Shown: positions 1-8,664 of the stretch, one piece after another
How the letters are laid out: every line of letters begins with the position of its first letter
Position numbering within the stretch: the stretch's first letter is position 1
Source: Cupriavidus basilensis
Lineage (GTDB): Bacteria; Pseudomonadota; Gammaproteobacteria; Burkholderiales; Burkholderiaceae
Assembly: GCF_029335485.1 (NCBI RefSeq)
Contig: NZ_JARJLM010000392.1
Span: forward strand, 1 to 54,649
DNA: 54,649 bases
Direction of reading: 5' to 3'
Program-made: the position numbers and the translations under genes
Notes under the pieces: model-generated
Seen by the model: the letters and a program-made list of their open reading frames with translations, nothing else
What the model was told of the DNA's origin: nothing
Database searches by the model: none

Positions 1-123
1 GAGCTCGGCGAGTGAGGCCGGGCCTCGGCTGTTCGCAATAATGGCTTCGAGGCCTTTGCCCGCCAGCGCTTTCGCAAATGCGGACCCGATGGCGCCTGCT
101 CCGATGATACCGATGGTGCTCAT
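1..123 (-). CDS. NAD(P)-binding reductase, N-terminal part only
   Basis: The reading frame starts at an ATG on the minus strand and runs off the left edge, leaving 41 residues. It opens with STIGIIGAGAIGSAFAKAL, a Rossmann dinucleotide-binding motif (GxGxxG) right at the N-terminus, followed by a second strand ending IIANSRG. This arrangement is typical of the coenzyme F420-dependent NADP oxidoreductase-like (NADPH-dependent reductase) family, which often follows a LysR regulator in Burkholderiaceae. A purine-rich site (AGGAG) lies 5-6 bases upstream of the ATG. It is transcribed divergently from the LysR gene next door, which may control it. The substrate cannot be told from this fragment. 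Confidence 0.75.
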   Translation of the reverse strand, partial: MSTIGIIGAGAIGSAFAKALAGKGLEAIIANSRGPASLAEL

Positions 124-308
124 GACGATGCTCCTGGTGAAGGGGGATGAATCAAGTGGTAAAGCCGCCGTCCGTGCCGGCCAGGGGAGGGACAGGTGAC
201 GTTCACCCCCCCCCAAAGGCTGCATGAGTGCATATTGCCGCGTTAATTGCTCGACGATTAGCTGGTAATCGCTTGAATTATTTTCAAGCAATGCTTTAAT
301 ATTCCCGC

Positions 309-1238
309 ATGGAAACCCTCGCCAACCTCGAGTCGTTCGTGCGCAGCGCCGAGACGGGCAGCTTCTCCGCAGCCGCGCGGCGGCTCGCGCTGACGCCCGC
401 CGCGGTCAGCCGGAACGTCGCGCTGCTCGAACGCAATCTGGGCGTGCGACTGTTCCAACGCTCGACGCGCAAGCTCACGCTGACCGAGGCGGGTGAGCGC
501 TTTCTCGTGGAAATCGGCGGCAATCTGGATGCGCTGCAGGCAGCGATCGCGTCCGTCTCGAACGATCGTAGCGAGCCGGCTGGCGTGCTGAGAGTCAGCA
601 TGGCGCCGACCTTCGGCATCGCTTACGTGATGCCGCTGCTGCCAGCGTTCCTCGCACGCCATCCGCTGATTCGTCCGGATTGGCATTTCGAGAACCGGCC
701 GGTCGACCTGATTGCAGAGGGATACGATGCAGCGCTGGGTGGCGGCTTCGATCTCGCACCGGGCGTCGTGTCGCGTGCATTGGCGCCAGCGCATCTCGTG
801 GCGGTGGCGTCTCCGGCTTACCTGGCTGGCCGCGCGCCACCGACCGATCCCGGCGATCTTGCGAACCTCGACGGCATCGTGATGCGTTCGGGCCGCACCG
901 GCCGCGTGCACCACCGGACGATGCGCGACACGATGGGCAGCGAGATGCCCGCGCGCCTCGGCGAGACCATCATGGTCAATGACCCGGCAGCGATGCGCGA
1001 GGCTGCGATTCTCGGACTGGGTGTTGCGCTGCTGGCGGTGTCGGACGTGCTGGCGTCGATCGAACGGGGCGAACTCGTGCGATTGCTCCCGCGCTGGTAC
1101 GCGGACGCCGGGGCGATTTCGATCTATTACGCGACGCGAACGCTGCTGCCGGCGAAAACACGGGTGTTTGTCGATTTCGTTGTCGAGGCGTTCGAGCGGG
1201 AGCGGTTGGCTGAAAGGTTTGCGGGAGGCATGAAATGA
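309..1238 (+). CDS. LysR-family transcriptional regulator
   Basis: A 309-residue protein of normal LysR length. Residues 1-60 form the winged helix-turn-helix (LESFVRSAETGSFSAAARRL, then AAVSRNVALLERNLGVRLFQRSTRKLTLTEAGERF), and the remainder resembles the periplasmic-binding-protein-like effector domain. The sequence type (METLANLESFVRSAETGSF) resembles regulators that control a divergent reductase or dehydrogenase gene. Here the divergent neighbour is the NAD(P)-binding reductase that starts at 123. The 185-base gap between them should hold both promoters. It contains a run of nine C residues near 208-216 but no operator I can define. The effector is unknown. Confidence 0.9.
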   Translation: METLANLESFVRSAETGSFSAAARRLALTPAAVSRNVALLERNLGVRLFQRSTRKLTLTEAGERFLVEIGGNLDALQAAIASVSNDRSEPAGVLRVSMAPTFGIAYVMPLLPAFLARHPLIRPDWHFENRPVDLIAEGYDAALGGGFDLAPGVVSRALAPAHLVAVASPAYLAGRAPPTDPGDLANLDGIVMRSGRTGRVHHRTMRDTMGSEMPARLGETIMVNDPAAMREAAILGLGVALLAVSDVLASIERGELVRLLPRWYADAGAISIYYATRTLLPAKTRVFVDFVVEAFERERLAERFAGGMK

Positions 1239-1436
1239 GTCGCGCCGGGCAGGCAAACAGGCATCGTTTATCGGATTCCCACTTGCGCAACGGCCGCGAA
1301 ATGACCGGCGCTGTTCCGGCAAAGGCGTTTGTTGGTCATGCAACAAACCAAGGCAACTTAGCTGAATGGCAGCGGGTTGATGCCGTTCTGCCAATGCAAC
1401 ATCGTAACTCGGCCATACGTTCTGGCAAACCATGGA

Positions 1437-1629
1437 CGCTTGGCTATCTCTACAGCCGCGGCATACGGAATGCAGCATGCGTTCGGCCGCGCCCGGCCCA
1501 CCAGTGGACAGGGCCCCAATCAATGGTTCCAGAGCGGAGGCCACAGCTTCCCGAGCGGCGAGGTCACGCTGCACGGCCCAAATTGTTACGCCTTTCCGAT
1601 TCCCAGAACCGTATACCTATGTCTCTTGA
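1437..1629 (+). pseudogene. PAP2-superfamily phosphatase, relic
   Basis: One frame (about 1440-1571) reads AISTAAAYGMQHAFGRARPT and then WFQSGGHSFPSGEVTL. These match the GRxRP and SFPSGE signature blocks of one subgroup of membrane PAP2 phosphatases. The reading then shifts frame to AQIVTPF, which fits the next segment of the family, and stops at 1627-1629. The N-terminal half, the start codon and the final His motif are missing, so this is a frameshifted fragment. It sits in a stretch without intact genes between the LysR gene and the arsenic island, as expected of an island boundary. Confidence 0.6.
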
Positions 1630-2300
1630 GATTGAGCGCGCCGCAGGCACGGTGTGGATCCGTATCCAGACGGCCAGGCACGGCCTGAACCTGACCGACT
1701 TGCAGGCAGCCGGCTGCTTCGCCGACAGAAAATGACAGTATTGTCTATTACTCTTTGGGTTACTGTAGGAAGGGAAATTCTTCAGGCATTTATCAACAAT
1801 ATAATCATCGCTTGCTGAATGAGGGGAGCAGCCTGCGTCAGGTGGGGTAGATGCGAGGCATGTTCTCGGACAGCGATGGAACTATCGCCGAGGCGCTTGA
1901 AGGCGCTGGCGCGACAGGCGACGCTGCGCGAAAAGTGCTCGCTTTGATGAGCAGTAGTAAATGAACAGCCACACCCGTCGGGGGATGTCGATATATACGG
2001 TTTCCAACATTTTAGCCGGCCCCCTCATGCCAAGCCTCCGACGGGCCGCTAACACAACTGAATCTGCGGTTATGTTTCAAGCAACTCTGCGTTTGTCGCC
2101 GAGGCCATCGTCCGGAAAACAGGAGGTCGTGACGGTGGGTCCGGTTTACCGATTCGGCGCCCTGCGGCCGTCGAAATTCGCTCAACTTTGAACTCCCACG
2201 GCCATGGTGGCCCGTGCCGGGCCAAGTGACGTGGTGCGGTCGCACTTTTGGGCGACGGTATCTGTACCGCAGTGCAACTTGCATTCGCTGCGCCGTTGCC
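1630..2300. other. Gene-poor stretch before the arsenic island
   Basis: No convincing gene. Overlapping frames on both strands lack ribosome binding sites and recognisable motifs. Around 1740-1800 the composition turns AT-rich compared with the rest. A short frame at about 1851-1963 (beginning MRGMFSDSDG) has no recognisable homology. Together with the PAP2 relic upstream, this looks like decayed DNA at the border of a transferred segment. Confidence 0.5.
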
Positions 2301-2310
2301 CTAGAAATAA

Positions 2311-2333
2311 TTGAATATTTCCAAAAATATAGG
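2311..2333. promoter_or_regulatory. Candidate ArsR operator upstream of aioBA
   Basis: TTGAATATTTCCAAAAATAT plus AGG is an AT-rich island in GC-rich DNA, 126 bases before the aioB start. Read on this strand it shares a nine-base core, ATATTTCCA, and 15 of 23 positions with the opposite strand of the AT-rich site that overlaps the arsR start (5674-5697). The sharing suggests one regulator, most simply the ArsR of this island, acts at both places. I did not find a convincing -24/-12 (sigma-54) promoter here, although aio operons that use an AioR activator have one. Confidence 0.4.
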
Positions 2334-2458
2334 CTGTTGTCATAGCCGCGTGGCCCCACCGGGGCTGCGGCCGCAAGCATGGCCCCCATGCCAACGACCA
2401 CGGAGTGCCGGAGACCCGCGACGTGCATCGCGATCCGCTTTCCGCAGGAGGGGGCGAC

Positions 2459-2977
2459 ATGTCCATCACGCGCAGACAGTTCCTGAAGGCCACCGGCGGT
2501 GTGGCCGCCGGCATTGGCGTTTCGGGAAGCTTGTCCACCCCGGCGCAGGCCGCGCCAGCGCCCGCCGATCCGGGGCGGACGACTCTGCCGTTCAGCCCTA
2601 AGGTGGTCGCGCACCTCGGTCAACTGCGAGTCAATACCCCCGTCAGTTTCCTCTACCCGGACGCGTCGTCGCCCTGTGCCGTCATCAAGATGGGAATGCC
2701 GGTGCCCGGTGGGGTCGGCCCCGACCGCGACGTGGTGGCCTACAGCACGCTCTGTACGCACATGGGCTGCCCTGTCGCCTACGACGCCGGCGCCCGCACC
2801 TTCAAATGCCCCTGCCATTTCAGCATTTTCGATCCCGAGAAGAGCGGCCAGATGGTGTTGGGACAGGCAACCGAGAACCTGCCGATGGTCCAGCTCCAGT
2901 ACAACGCCAGCGATGGCACGGTGAAAGCCGTCGGTATCGAGGGGCTGATTTACGGGCGTCAAGCCAACCTGCTGTGA
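2459..2977 (+). CDS. aioB: Arsenite oxidase small subunit (Rieske protein)
   Basis: A 172-residue Rieske [2Fe-2S] subunit of periplasmic arsenite oxidase, passing electrons from the molybdenum subunit to a cytochrome or other acceptor. The N-terminus [12 protein letters not shown] is a twin-arginine signal, so the folded complex is exported by Tat. Cluster ligands are C99 and H101 (CTHMGC) and C117 and H120 (CPCH); the extra pair C104/C119 should form the disulfide seen in many Rieske proteins but absent in some AioB. The ATG at 2459 was chosen over one 54 bases upstream because it follows GCAGGAGGGGGCGAC and begins the Tat signal directly. aioA follows after 15 bases. No aioXSR regulators, cytochrome c or molybdopterin genes are in the window. 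Confidence 0.95.
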   Translation: MSITRRQFLKATGGVAAGIGVSGSLSTPAQAAPAPADPGRTTLPFSPKVVAHLGQLRVNTPVSFLYPDASSPCAVIKMGMPVPGGVGPDRDVVAYSTLCTHMGCPVAYDAGARTFKCPCHFSIFDPEKSGQMVLGQATENLPMVQLQYNASDGTVKAVGIEGLIYGRQANLL

Positions 2978-2992
2978 AGGGGGCGTATTGCC

Positions 2993-5479
2993 ATGGCAAC
3001 CAACAAGGACCGGGTGGCGCTGCCGCCCGTGAATGCGCAGCGGACCGACCTGACCTGCCATTTCTGCATCGTCGGCTGCGGCTATCACGTCTACAAATGG
3101 CCGGAGAACATTGAGGGGGGCCGAGCGCCCGGCCAGAACGCGCTGGGGCTGGACTTTCGCAAGCAACTGCCTGCGCTGGCGGTGGTGATGACGCCGAACA
3201 TGCAGAACACCATCACCGACCGGGACGGCCAGCGCCACAACATCCTCATCGTGCCCGACAAGCAATGCAGCGTGAACCAGGGCTTGTCGTCGACACGAGG
3301 GGGCCAGTTGGCCAAGGTGATGTACAACCCTGACGGCGTGGCCAGGGCCCGCTTGCGCAGCCCGCGCGTCTATATGGCCGACCAATGGGTCGATACCAGT
3401 TGGGATGACGCGCTGGCCCTCTACGCCGGCGTGACCAAGCGGATCCTGGATCGCGACGGGCCCGCCGCGCTGGCGTTCGATTGCTTTGATCACGGTGGTG
3501 CGGGCGGTGGCTTCGAGAATACCTGGGGCACTGGCAAGCTGATGTTCACGGCGCTCAAGACGCCTCTCGTCCGGATTCACAATCGGCCGGCCTACAACTC
3601 CGAATGCCATGCCACCCGCGAAATGGGCATCGGCGAGCTCAACAACAGCTATGAGGATGCCGAACTCGCCGATGTGATCATGGCGATCGGCTGCAACTCC
3701 TACGAGACCCAGACCAACTACTTCCTGGCGCACTGGCTACCGAACCTGCAGGGCCAGACCATGGACAAGCGCAAGGCCCGCTTCCCGGGCGAAAGCGTCG
3801 CCGCGGCCAAGGTGATCTTCGTGGACCCGCGCCGCACCACGACGATCGCGGTGGCGGAGCAGGCGGCCGGCAAGGACAACGTGCTGCACCTCGATATCGA
3901 GCCCGGCACCGACATTGCGCTGTTCGATGGGCTGCTGACCTATGTGGTGGACCAGGGTTGGCAAGACAAGGAATTTATCGCGGGCTATACCAAGGGGTTC
4001 GACGCAGCGCTGCGCGCGAACCGGCTGTCGCTGGAGGACACCAGTCGCATTACCGGCGTCCCAGTCGACAAGCTCAAGCGCGCGGCGGAGTGGGCCTACA
4101 AGCCAAAGGCGTCCGGCCACCGGCCGCATACGATGCATGCCTATGAAAAGGGCATCATCTGGGGCAACGACAACTACCTCATCCAGTCCGCGCTGGTGGA
4201 CCTGGTCCTGGCCACGCACAACGTTGGCCGGCGCGGCACGGGCGTGGTGCGCATGGGCGGGCACCAGGAGGGTTACGCCAGGCCACCGTATCCTGGCAGC
4301 ACGAAGATTTACGTGGACCAGGAGATCATCCACGGCAAGGGGCTGATGTACACGGCGTGGGGCGCCAATCCATTCCAGACCACGCTCAATGCGCAGGAGC
4401 ACCGCGCCGTGATCCTGCGACGCACTGCGGTTGTGCGAGAGGCGATGGCACGCCAGCGCGGGGCCGCCGTGCCGCAGATGGCGGATGCGATCTACGACGC
4501 CGTGAAGAGCAAGGGCGGGCTGTTCCTGACCAACATCAATCTGTATCCCACCAGCCTGGCTGACGCCGCGCACCTGATGCTGCCGGCCGCCCATCCGGGC
4601 GAGATGCACCTGACCTCGATGAACGGCGAGCGTCGGATGCGCTTGTCGGACCGCTTCATGGATCCGCCGGGCACCGCGCGTCCGGACTGCCTGATCGCCG
4701 CCGATATCGCCAACACGCTCAAACGCCTGTACGAGGCCGAGGGCAACCGTGAGATGGCCGCGCGCTTTGCTGGCTTCGACTGGCGGACCGAAGAGGATGC
4801 CTTCAATGACGGCTTCCGCCAGGCGGGCCAACCCGGCGCCGTCCCGATCGACAGCCAGGGCGGCAAGACCGGCAATCTGGTCACATACGAGCGCCTGCGT
4901 GCGATGGGCAACAATGGCGTGCAACTGCCCACCAAGGCGTACCGCAACGGCCAGTTGGTCGGGACCGAAATGCTCTACACGGACGGCAAGTTCGATACGG
5001 CCGACGGCAAGGCCGAGTTCAAGCCGGCGACCTGGCCAGGGCTGCCGAAGCCTGTCGCGGAGCAGAAGGCCAAGTATCACTTCTGGATCAACAACGGCCG
5101 GGTCAACGAGGTGTGGCAGACGATGTACCACGACCAGTTCAACGAATTCGTGCGCGCGCGAGTACCGATGGCCTATCTCGAGATCCATCCAGAGGACGCG
5201 CGGGCGCTGGGCGTGACCTCAGGCGACGTGGTCGAAGTCTATAACGACTACGGCTCCACCTATGCCCTGGCTTACCTGGAGCCGGACATCAAACGCAACC
5301 AGACGTTCATGCAGTTCGGTCATTTCAACGGGGTCATGGGGAACGTGACCACGTCGTGGACGGATCGCAATGTTGTGCCGTACTACAAGGGCACCTGGGC
5401 GGACCTGCGCCGCGTTGGCAGCATGCAGGACTTCAAGGACTCCGTCAGCTTCAAGCGCCGACGGTTCGACCACGCCTAG
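2993..5479 (+). CDS. aioA: Arsenite oxidase large subunit (molybdopterin)
   Basis: The 828-residue catalytic subunit of the DMSO-reductase superfamily, oxidising arsenite to arsenate. C22, C25 and C29 (CHFCIVGC) bind the [3Fe-4S] cluster, and Ser at about 99-100 ([12 protein letters not shown]) replaces the fourth Cys, as in known AioA. H196 and E204 (within [20 protein letters not shown]) match the arsenite-pocket His and Glu of the Alcaligenes enzyme with a one-residue offset. Length is normal for the family. It has no signal peptide and should be exported piggyback with the Tat signal of AioB. The start follows AAGGGGGCG. It forms an operon with aioB. Confidence 0.97.
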   Translation: MATNKDRVALPPVNAQRTDLTCHFCIVGCGYHVYKWPENIEGGRAPGQNALGLDFRKQLPALAVVMTPNMQNTITDRDGQRHNILIVPDKQCSVNQGLSSTRGGQLAKVMYNPDGVARARLRSPRVYMADQWVDTSWDDALALYAGVTKRILDRDGPAALAFDCFDHGGAGGGFENTWGTGKLMFTALKTPLVRIHNRPAYNSECHATREMGIGELNNSYEDAELADVIMAIGCNSYETQTNYFLAHWLPNLQGQTMDKRKARFPGESVAAAKVIFVDPRRTTTIAVAEQAAGKDNVLHLDIEPGTDIALFDGLLTYVVDQGWQDKEFIAGYTKGFDAALRANRLSLEDTSRITGVPVDKLKRAAEWAYKPKASGHRPHTMHAYEKGIIWGNDNYLIQSALVDLVLATHNVGRRGTGVVRMGGHQEGYARPPYPGSTKIYVDQEIIHGKGLMYTAWGANPFQTTLNAQEHRAVILRRTAVVREAMARQRGAAVPQMADAIYDAVKSKGGLFLTNINLYPTSLADAAHLMLPAAHPGEMHLTSMNGERRMRLSDRFMDPPGTARPDCLIAADIANTLKRLYEAEGNREMAARFAGFDWRTEEDAFNDGFRQAGQPGAVPIDSQGGKTGNLVTYERLRAMGNNGVQLPTKAYRNGQLVGTEMLYTDGKFDTADGKAEFKPATWPGLPKPVAEQKAKYHFWINNGRVNEVWQTMYHDQFNEFVRARVPMAYLEIHPEDARALGVTSGDVVEVYNDYGSTYALAYLEPDIKRNQTFMQFGHFNGVMGNVTTSWTDRNVVPYYKGTWADLRRVGSMQDFKDSVSFKRRRFDHA

Positions 5480-5518
5480 CGCGAACCCGGCTGGCGGCGC
5501 GCGCCACGTCCTGCTCGT

Positions 5519-5543
5519 CCGGCCGCCACTCCGCAGTGGCCGG
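5519..5543 (+). terminator. Weak hairpin after aioA
   Basis: GCCACT CCGC AGTGGC forms a stem-loop 40 bases beyond the aioA stop, extended by a bulged CCGG/CCGG pair. There is no T-run after it, so termination here would be incomplete or Rho-dependent. It is the only hairpin noticed between aioA and the separate arsR promoter. Confidence 0.3.
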
Positions 5544-5656
5544 ACCGAGCCCTATGCCGGCTGGCCGGCTCGCCCACCTTGCCGATCACGTCACGAATTT
5601 GACATCGACGGCGCCTACCGTCGAGTTGGAAAGCGCCTGGCCCGTGTTTGCCGTGC

Positions 5657-5697
5657 TTGCCTTTGATCCATAATTCCAATATTATGGAAATATGGAA
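5657..5697 (+). promoter_or_regulatory. arsR promoter and operator, overlapping the start codon
   Basis: TTGCCT (5657-5662) and TATTAT (5680-5685) are separated by 17 bases, a good sigma-70 spacing. An initiation point about seven bases after the -10 falls at 5692, the A of the arsR ATG. The imperfect palindrome TTCCAATATTATGGAAATAT plus GGAA (5674-5697) covers the -10 element and the first codons, ideal for repression by ArsR. An alternative -10 is CATAAT at 5669-5674. The same core occurs upstream of aioB. Confidence 0.55.
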
Positions 5698-6018
5698 GAA
5701 AACGATGTGGTCCGCTCTCTCGCCGCGCTGGCCCATGGCCTGCGCCTCCAGGTTTTCCGCCTGCTGGTGGTGGCCGGGCCGTCTGGTTTGACGCCCGGTG
5801 CGATCACCGAGCAGGTCGGGGTGCCCGGTGCGACGCTGTCCTTCCACCTGAAGGAATTGATGAATGCCCGTCTGATCACGCAAGAGCGTGAAGGGCGGCA
5901 TCTGATCTATCGCGCCGCGTTTGAGCACATGAACGACCTGCTTGGCTTCCTGACAGCCAACTGCTGCCAAGGTGAGGCCTGTTTCGAGAATACCGCCGCC
6001 ACCGTTTGTGCGTGTTAA
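5692..6018 (+). CDS. arsR: ArsR-family arsenite-responsive repressor
   Basis: A 108-residue winged helix repressor that should leave DNA on binding As(III). The N-terminus MEENDVVRSLAALAHGLRLQ matches typical ArsR proteins, supporting this start. The recognition helix is around ATLSFHLKEL (residues 48-56). The As(III) site is at the C-terminus, as in the Acidithiobacillus type: C91 and C92 (ANCCQGEAC), with C97 and also C106 and C108. Directly upstream there is no proper ribosome binding site, and the predicted transcription start coincides with the ATG, so the mRNA may be leaderless. It heads the arsR-arsI-arsC-arsC-acr3 operon. Confidence 0.95.
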   Translation: MEENDVVRSLAALAHGLRLQVFRLLVVAGPSGLTPGAITEQVGVPGATLSFHLKELMNARLITQEREGRHLIYRAAFEHMNDLLGFLTANCCQGEACFENTAATVCAC

Positions 6019-6030
6019 AGGGGAATTCCA

Positions 6031-6513
6031 ATGAAGCGCTTTCACGTCCACCTCAACGTCCAGGACCTCGGCAAGAGCATTGCCTTTTACTCGAAGCTGT
6101 TCGCGGCCGAGCCGACGCGGATCGAGAGCGACTACGCAAAGTGGATGCTAGAGGATCCGCGCGTGAACTTCGCCATCTCTACCCGTGGCGGCGAGCCTGG
6201 CGTGGATCACATGGGGTTCCAGACCGACAGCGCGGAAGAGCTGGTGGCGCTGAAAGACCGTGCGGAAGCTGCCGATATGGCGCTGCTTGATGAAGGGCAG
6301 ACGACCTGCTGCTACGCACGTAGCGAGAAGCACTGGGTCACGGATCCCCAAGGCATCGCGTGGGAGCATTTCCACACGCTCGGGAACGTACCGGTGTTCG
6401 GTGAAAGCCGGCCTGCGGAACCCGCCAACGCAGACTCGGCATGTTGCGCGCCGCGCGCTCCGCAGGGCAAGCCGATCGGCATCGCGGTGAAATCCGGCTC
6501 GTCGTGCTGCTGA
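6031..6513 (+). CDS. arsI: ArsI/CadI-family glyoxalase-fold enzyme, probable C-As lyase
   Basis: A 160-residue VOC-fold (glyoxalase/dioxygenase) protein. In ArsI an Fe(II) site cleaves the carbon-arsenic bond of trivalent methyl- and aryl-arsenicals. Expected metal ligands are present: H5 (KRFHVHLNVQDL), H60 (GVDHMGF) and E112 (AWEHFHT). The vicinal cysteines C93-C94 (QTTCCYARSEKHW) fit the arsenical-binding loop. A Cys-rich tail (SACCAP ... SGSSCC) extends the C-terminus and could bind further thiophilic metal. CadI-type proteins look similar, so cadmium or arsenic specificity is not certain; the arsenic context favours ArsI. It lies 12 bases after arsR, behind AAGGGGAATTCC. Confidence 0.85.
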   Translation: MKRFHVHLNVQDLGKSIAFYSKLFAAEPTRIESDYAKWMLEDPRVNFAISTRGGEPGVDHMGFQTDSAEELVALKDRAEAADMALLDEGQTTCCYARSEKHWVTDPQGIAWEHFHTLGNVPVFGESRPAEPANADSACCAPRAPQGKPIGIAVKSGSSCC

Positions 6514-6521
6514 AGGCCAGC

Positions 6522-7016
6522 ATGCGCGAAAAGACCTACAACGTGCTGTTCATCTGCACCGGGAATTCGGCGAGGTCCATTCTCTCCGAAGGGCTGATGA
6601 ATCATCTGGGCAAGGGACGTTTCCGTGCCTACTCGGCTGGCAGCCACCCGACGGGTGTTGTGAGTCCCTTTGCGCTGGCGACCCTGCTGCGCTACGGGTT
6701 GCCGACGGAAACCTTCCGCAGCAAGAGCTGGGACGAGTTCTCCCAGGATGGCGCACCGCAACTCGATTTTGTCTTCACGGTCTGCGACAAGGCCGCCGGA
6801 GAAATGTGCCCGGTATGGCCCGGGCAGCCGACGACGGCCCATTGGGGCGTACCGGACCCAGCCGCATGCGAAGGGACCGAGGCGCAGAAGCAGCAGGCGA
6901 TCCATGATGCCGCCATCACGCTGAAACGACGCATCGAACTGTTCCTGTCTCTACCCATACCTAAGCTCGATGCCGTGGCCCTTCAAAAGGCAGTACGCGA
7001 TATCGGGCAAAGCTGA
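6522..7016 (+). CDS. arsC: Arsenate reductase, low-MW phosphatase type (copy 1)
   Basis: A 164-residue low-molecular-weight protein tyrosine phosphatase-fold arsenate reductase. The P-loop is C12-TGNSA-R18-S. The resolving cysteines lie in FTVCDKAAGEMCPVWPG, the CxxxxxxC pair of thioredoxin-coupled ArsC. I chose the ATG at 6522 because it starts MREKTYNVLFIC and follows TGAAGGCC; a longer upstream frame would run into arsI. It reduces arsenate to arsenite, which ACR3 then exports. Eighteen bases downstream lies a second, clearly related copy. Confidence 0.93.
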   Translation: MREKTYNVLFICTGNSARSILSEGLMNHLGKGRFRAYSAGSHPTGVVSPFALATLLRYGLPTETFRSKSWDEFSQDGAPQLDFVFTVCDKAAGEMCPVWPGQPTTAHWGVPDPAACEGTEAQKQQAIHDAAITLKRRIELFLSLPIPKLDAVALQKAVRDIGQS

Positions 7017-7034
7017 CCATCACTGGCGGTTCCT

Positions 7035-7529
7035 ATGACGACCAACGTTCTGATCCTCTGTACCCACAATTCGGCTCGCAGCGTGTTGAGCGAGGGCATG
7101 CTCAACCATCTGGCAAAGCAGCTTGACAGGGATGTCCGGGCCTATAGCGCCGGCAGCGCGCCGAGCGGCCGCATCAACCCGTTTGCGCTCGAGGCCCTGA
7201 GTCGGGCCGGCGTCGATGTGGACGGCTATCGCAGCAAGAGCTGGGACGAATTCGTCGGCGACGATGTCCCCAAGATGGACATCGTGATCACCGTCTGCGA
7301 TAGCGCCGCGGCCGAGCAGTGCCCCTACTGGCCGGGCAGCCCGGTCAAGGTGCACTGGGGCTACGCCGACCCCTCCAACGCGCAAGGCGGGGACGAGGGC
7401 AAACGGCTCGCCTTTGAACTGACGAGGCAGGCGATCGGCTATCGCATGCTGCAGCTGCTGTTGCTGCCGATCGAAGAACTGAGCCATGCGGATTTGCAGG
7501 AAGCCCTGCAACGCATCTCGCAGAGCTGA
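7035..7529 (+). CDS. arsC: Arsenate reductase, low-MW phosphatase type (copy 2)
   Basis: Also 164 residues and a paralogue of the gene before it, sharing the YSAGS..P.G..NPFAL and YRSKSWDEF blocks. The P-loop is C9-THNSA-R15-S, and the resolving pair is in ITVCDSAAAEQCPYWPG. The two copies have clearly diverged (for example CTGNSARSIL against CTHNSARSVL), so this is an old duplication or a second acquisition rather than a recent repeat. acr3 starts three bases after its stop, so the two are probably translated together. Confidence 0.93.
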   Translation: MTTNVLILCTHNSARSVLSEGMLNHLAKQLDRDVRAYSAGSAPSGRINPFALEALSRAGVDVDGYRSKSWDEFVGDDVPKMDIVITVCDSAAAEQCPYWPGSPVKVHWGYADPSNAQGGDEGKRLAFELTRQAIGYRMLQLLLLPIEELSHADLQEALQRISQS

Positions 7530-7532
7530 ACC

Positions 7533-8612
7533 ATGACCACACACGAAGCAACGTCTTCTCGACACGTCTCAACGAAGCCGGCGATCGGGTTCTTTGAGCG
7601 TTACCTGACCATCTGGGTTGCGCTTTGCATCGTCGTCGGGATCGCGCTCGGCCAGTCCCTGCCGGGTGTTTTCCAGGCAATCGGTGGCATGGAGTACGCG
7701 CAGGTGAATCTCCCGGTCGGGATTCTCATCTGGGTGATGATCATTCCCATGCTGCTGAAGATCGATTTCGGCGCACTGGGCCAGGTAAAGTCCCACTGGC
7801 GGGGCATCGGTGTCACGCTATTCATCAATTGGGCAGTCAAGCCGTTCTCGATGGCGCTGCTCGGCTGGATCTTCATTCGACACTTCTTTGCGCCCATGCT
7901 TCCGGTCGAGCAACTGGATAGCTATATCGCCGGGCTGATCCTGCTGGCAGCGGCACCCTGCACGGCCATGGTGTTTGTGTGGAGCCAGCTCTGCAAGGGC
8001 GATCCGTATTTCACGCTCTCTCAGGTGGCGCTGAACGATGCCATCATGGTGGTGGCATTCGCTCCGGTGGTCGCGATGCTGCTTGGCTTGTCGTCCATCA
8101 CCGTGCCGTGGGACACGCTGCTCACGTCGGTGGGCTTGTACATCGTGGTGCCGGTCCTGATATCACAGGTCCTGCGCAAGCTCCTGCTGAGCAAGGGCGT
8201 TGCGCACTTCCAGCGCGTTGCCCACAAAGTGGGGCCGTATTCCATCGCTGCGCTACTGCTGACCCTGATCCTGCTGTTTGCCTTCCAGGGCAAGGCGATC
8301 ATCGACCAGCCGCTGGTGATCGCGCTGCTGGCCGTGCCGATCCTGATTCAGGTCTTCTTCAACTCGGGACTGGCCTATCTGCTGAACCGCAAGCTGGGGG
8401 TGGCCCACTGTGTCGCCGGCCCGTCCAGCCTGATCGGCGCGAGCAACTTCTTTGAGCTTGCCGTGGCTACGGCCATCAGCCTCTTCGGCTTCAAGTCTGG
8501 CGCCGCGCTGGCGACGGTGGTGGGTGTGCTGATCGAGGTGCCGGTGATGCTGCTGGTGGTCGGCATCGTCAATCGAACTCAGCAGTGGTACGAAGCGGGC
8601 GCGAAGGCCTGA
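7533..8612 (+). CDS. acr3: Arsenite efflux permease, ACR3 family
   Basis: A 359-residue inner-membrane protein with about ten hydrophobic segments, of the bile/arsenite/riboflavin transporter superfamily. The conserved Cys of ACR3 is C143 in LLAAAPCTAMVFVWSQL. The protein extrudes As(III), possibly Sb(III), using the membrane potential. It has the usual ACR3 length and an N-terminal extension of about 20 polar residues. It is the last gene in the tight part of the operon; 161 bases containing a probable intron relic separate it from the next arsC. Confidence 0.95.
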   Translation: MTTHEATSSRHVSTKPAIGFFERYLTIWVALCIVVGIALGQSLPGVFQAIGGMEYAQVNLPVGILIWVMIIPMLLKIDFGALGQVKSHWRGIGVTLFINWAVKPFSMALLGWIFIRHFFAPMLPVEQLDSYIAGLILLAAAPCTAMVFVWSQLCKGDPYFTLSQVALNDAIMVVAFAPVVAMLLGLSSITVPWDTLLTSVGLYIVVPVLISQVLRKLLLSKGVAHFQRVAHKVGPYSIAALLLTLILLFAFQGKAIIDQPLVIALLAVPILIQVFFNSGLAYLLNRKLGVAHCVAGPSSLIGASNFFELAVATAISLFGFKSGAALATVVGVLIEVPVMLLVVGIVNRTQQWYEAGAKA

Positions 8613-8664
8613 CTCAGGCACCACAATCGCGCTACGCGCGGCAACTTGCCGGGCGTGATTTCTG

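Noticed and set aside
258-1574. Long minus-strand open frame opposite the LysR gene.
   Set aside because: Low-quality Arg/His-rich shadow of the LysR gene, without motif or ribosome binding site.
2186-2300. Sigma-54 (-24/-12) promoter for aioBA.
   Set aside because: Several GG...GC pairs exist in this GC-rich stretch but none matches TGGCAC-N5-TTGC well, and no sigma-54 activator is present.
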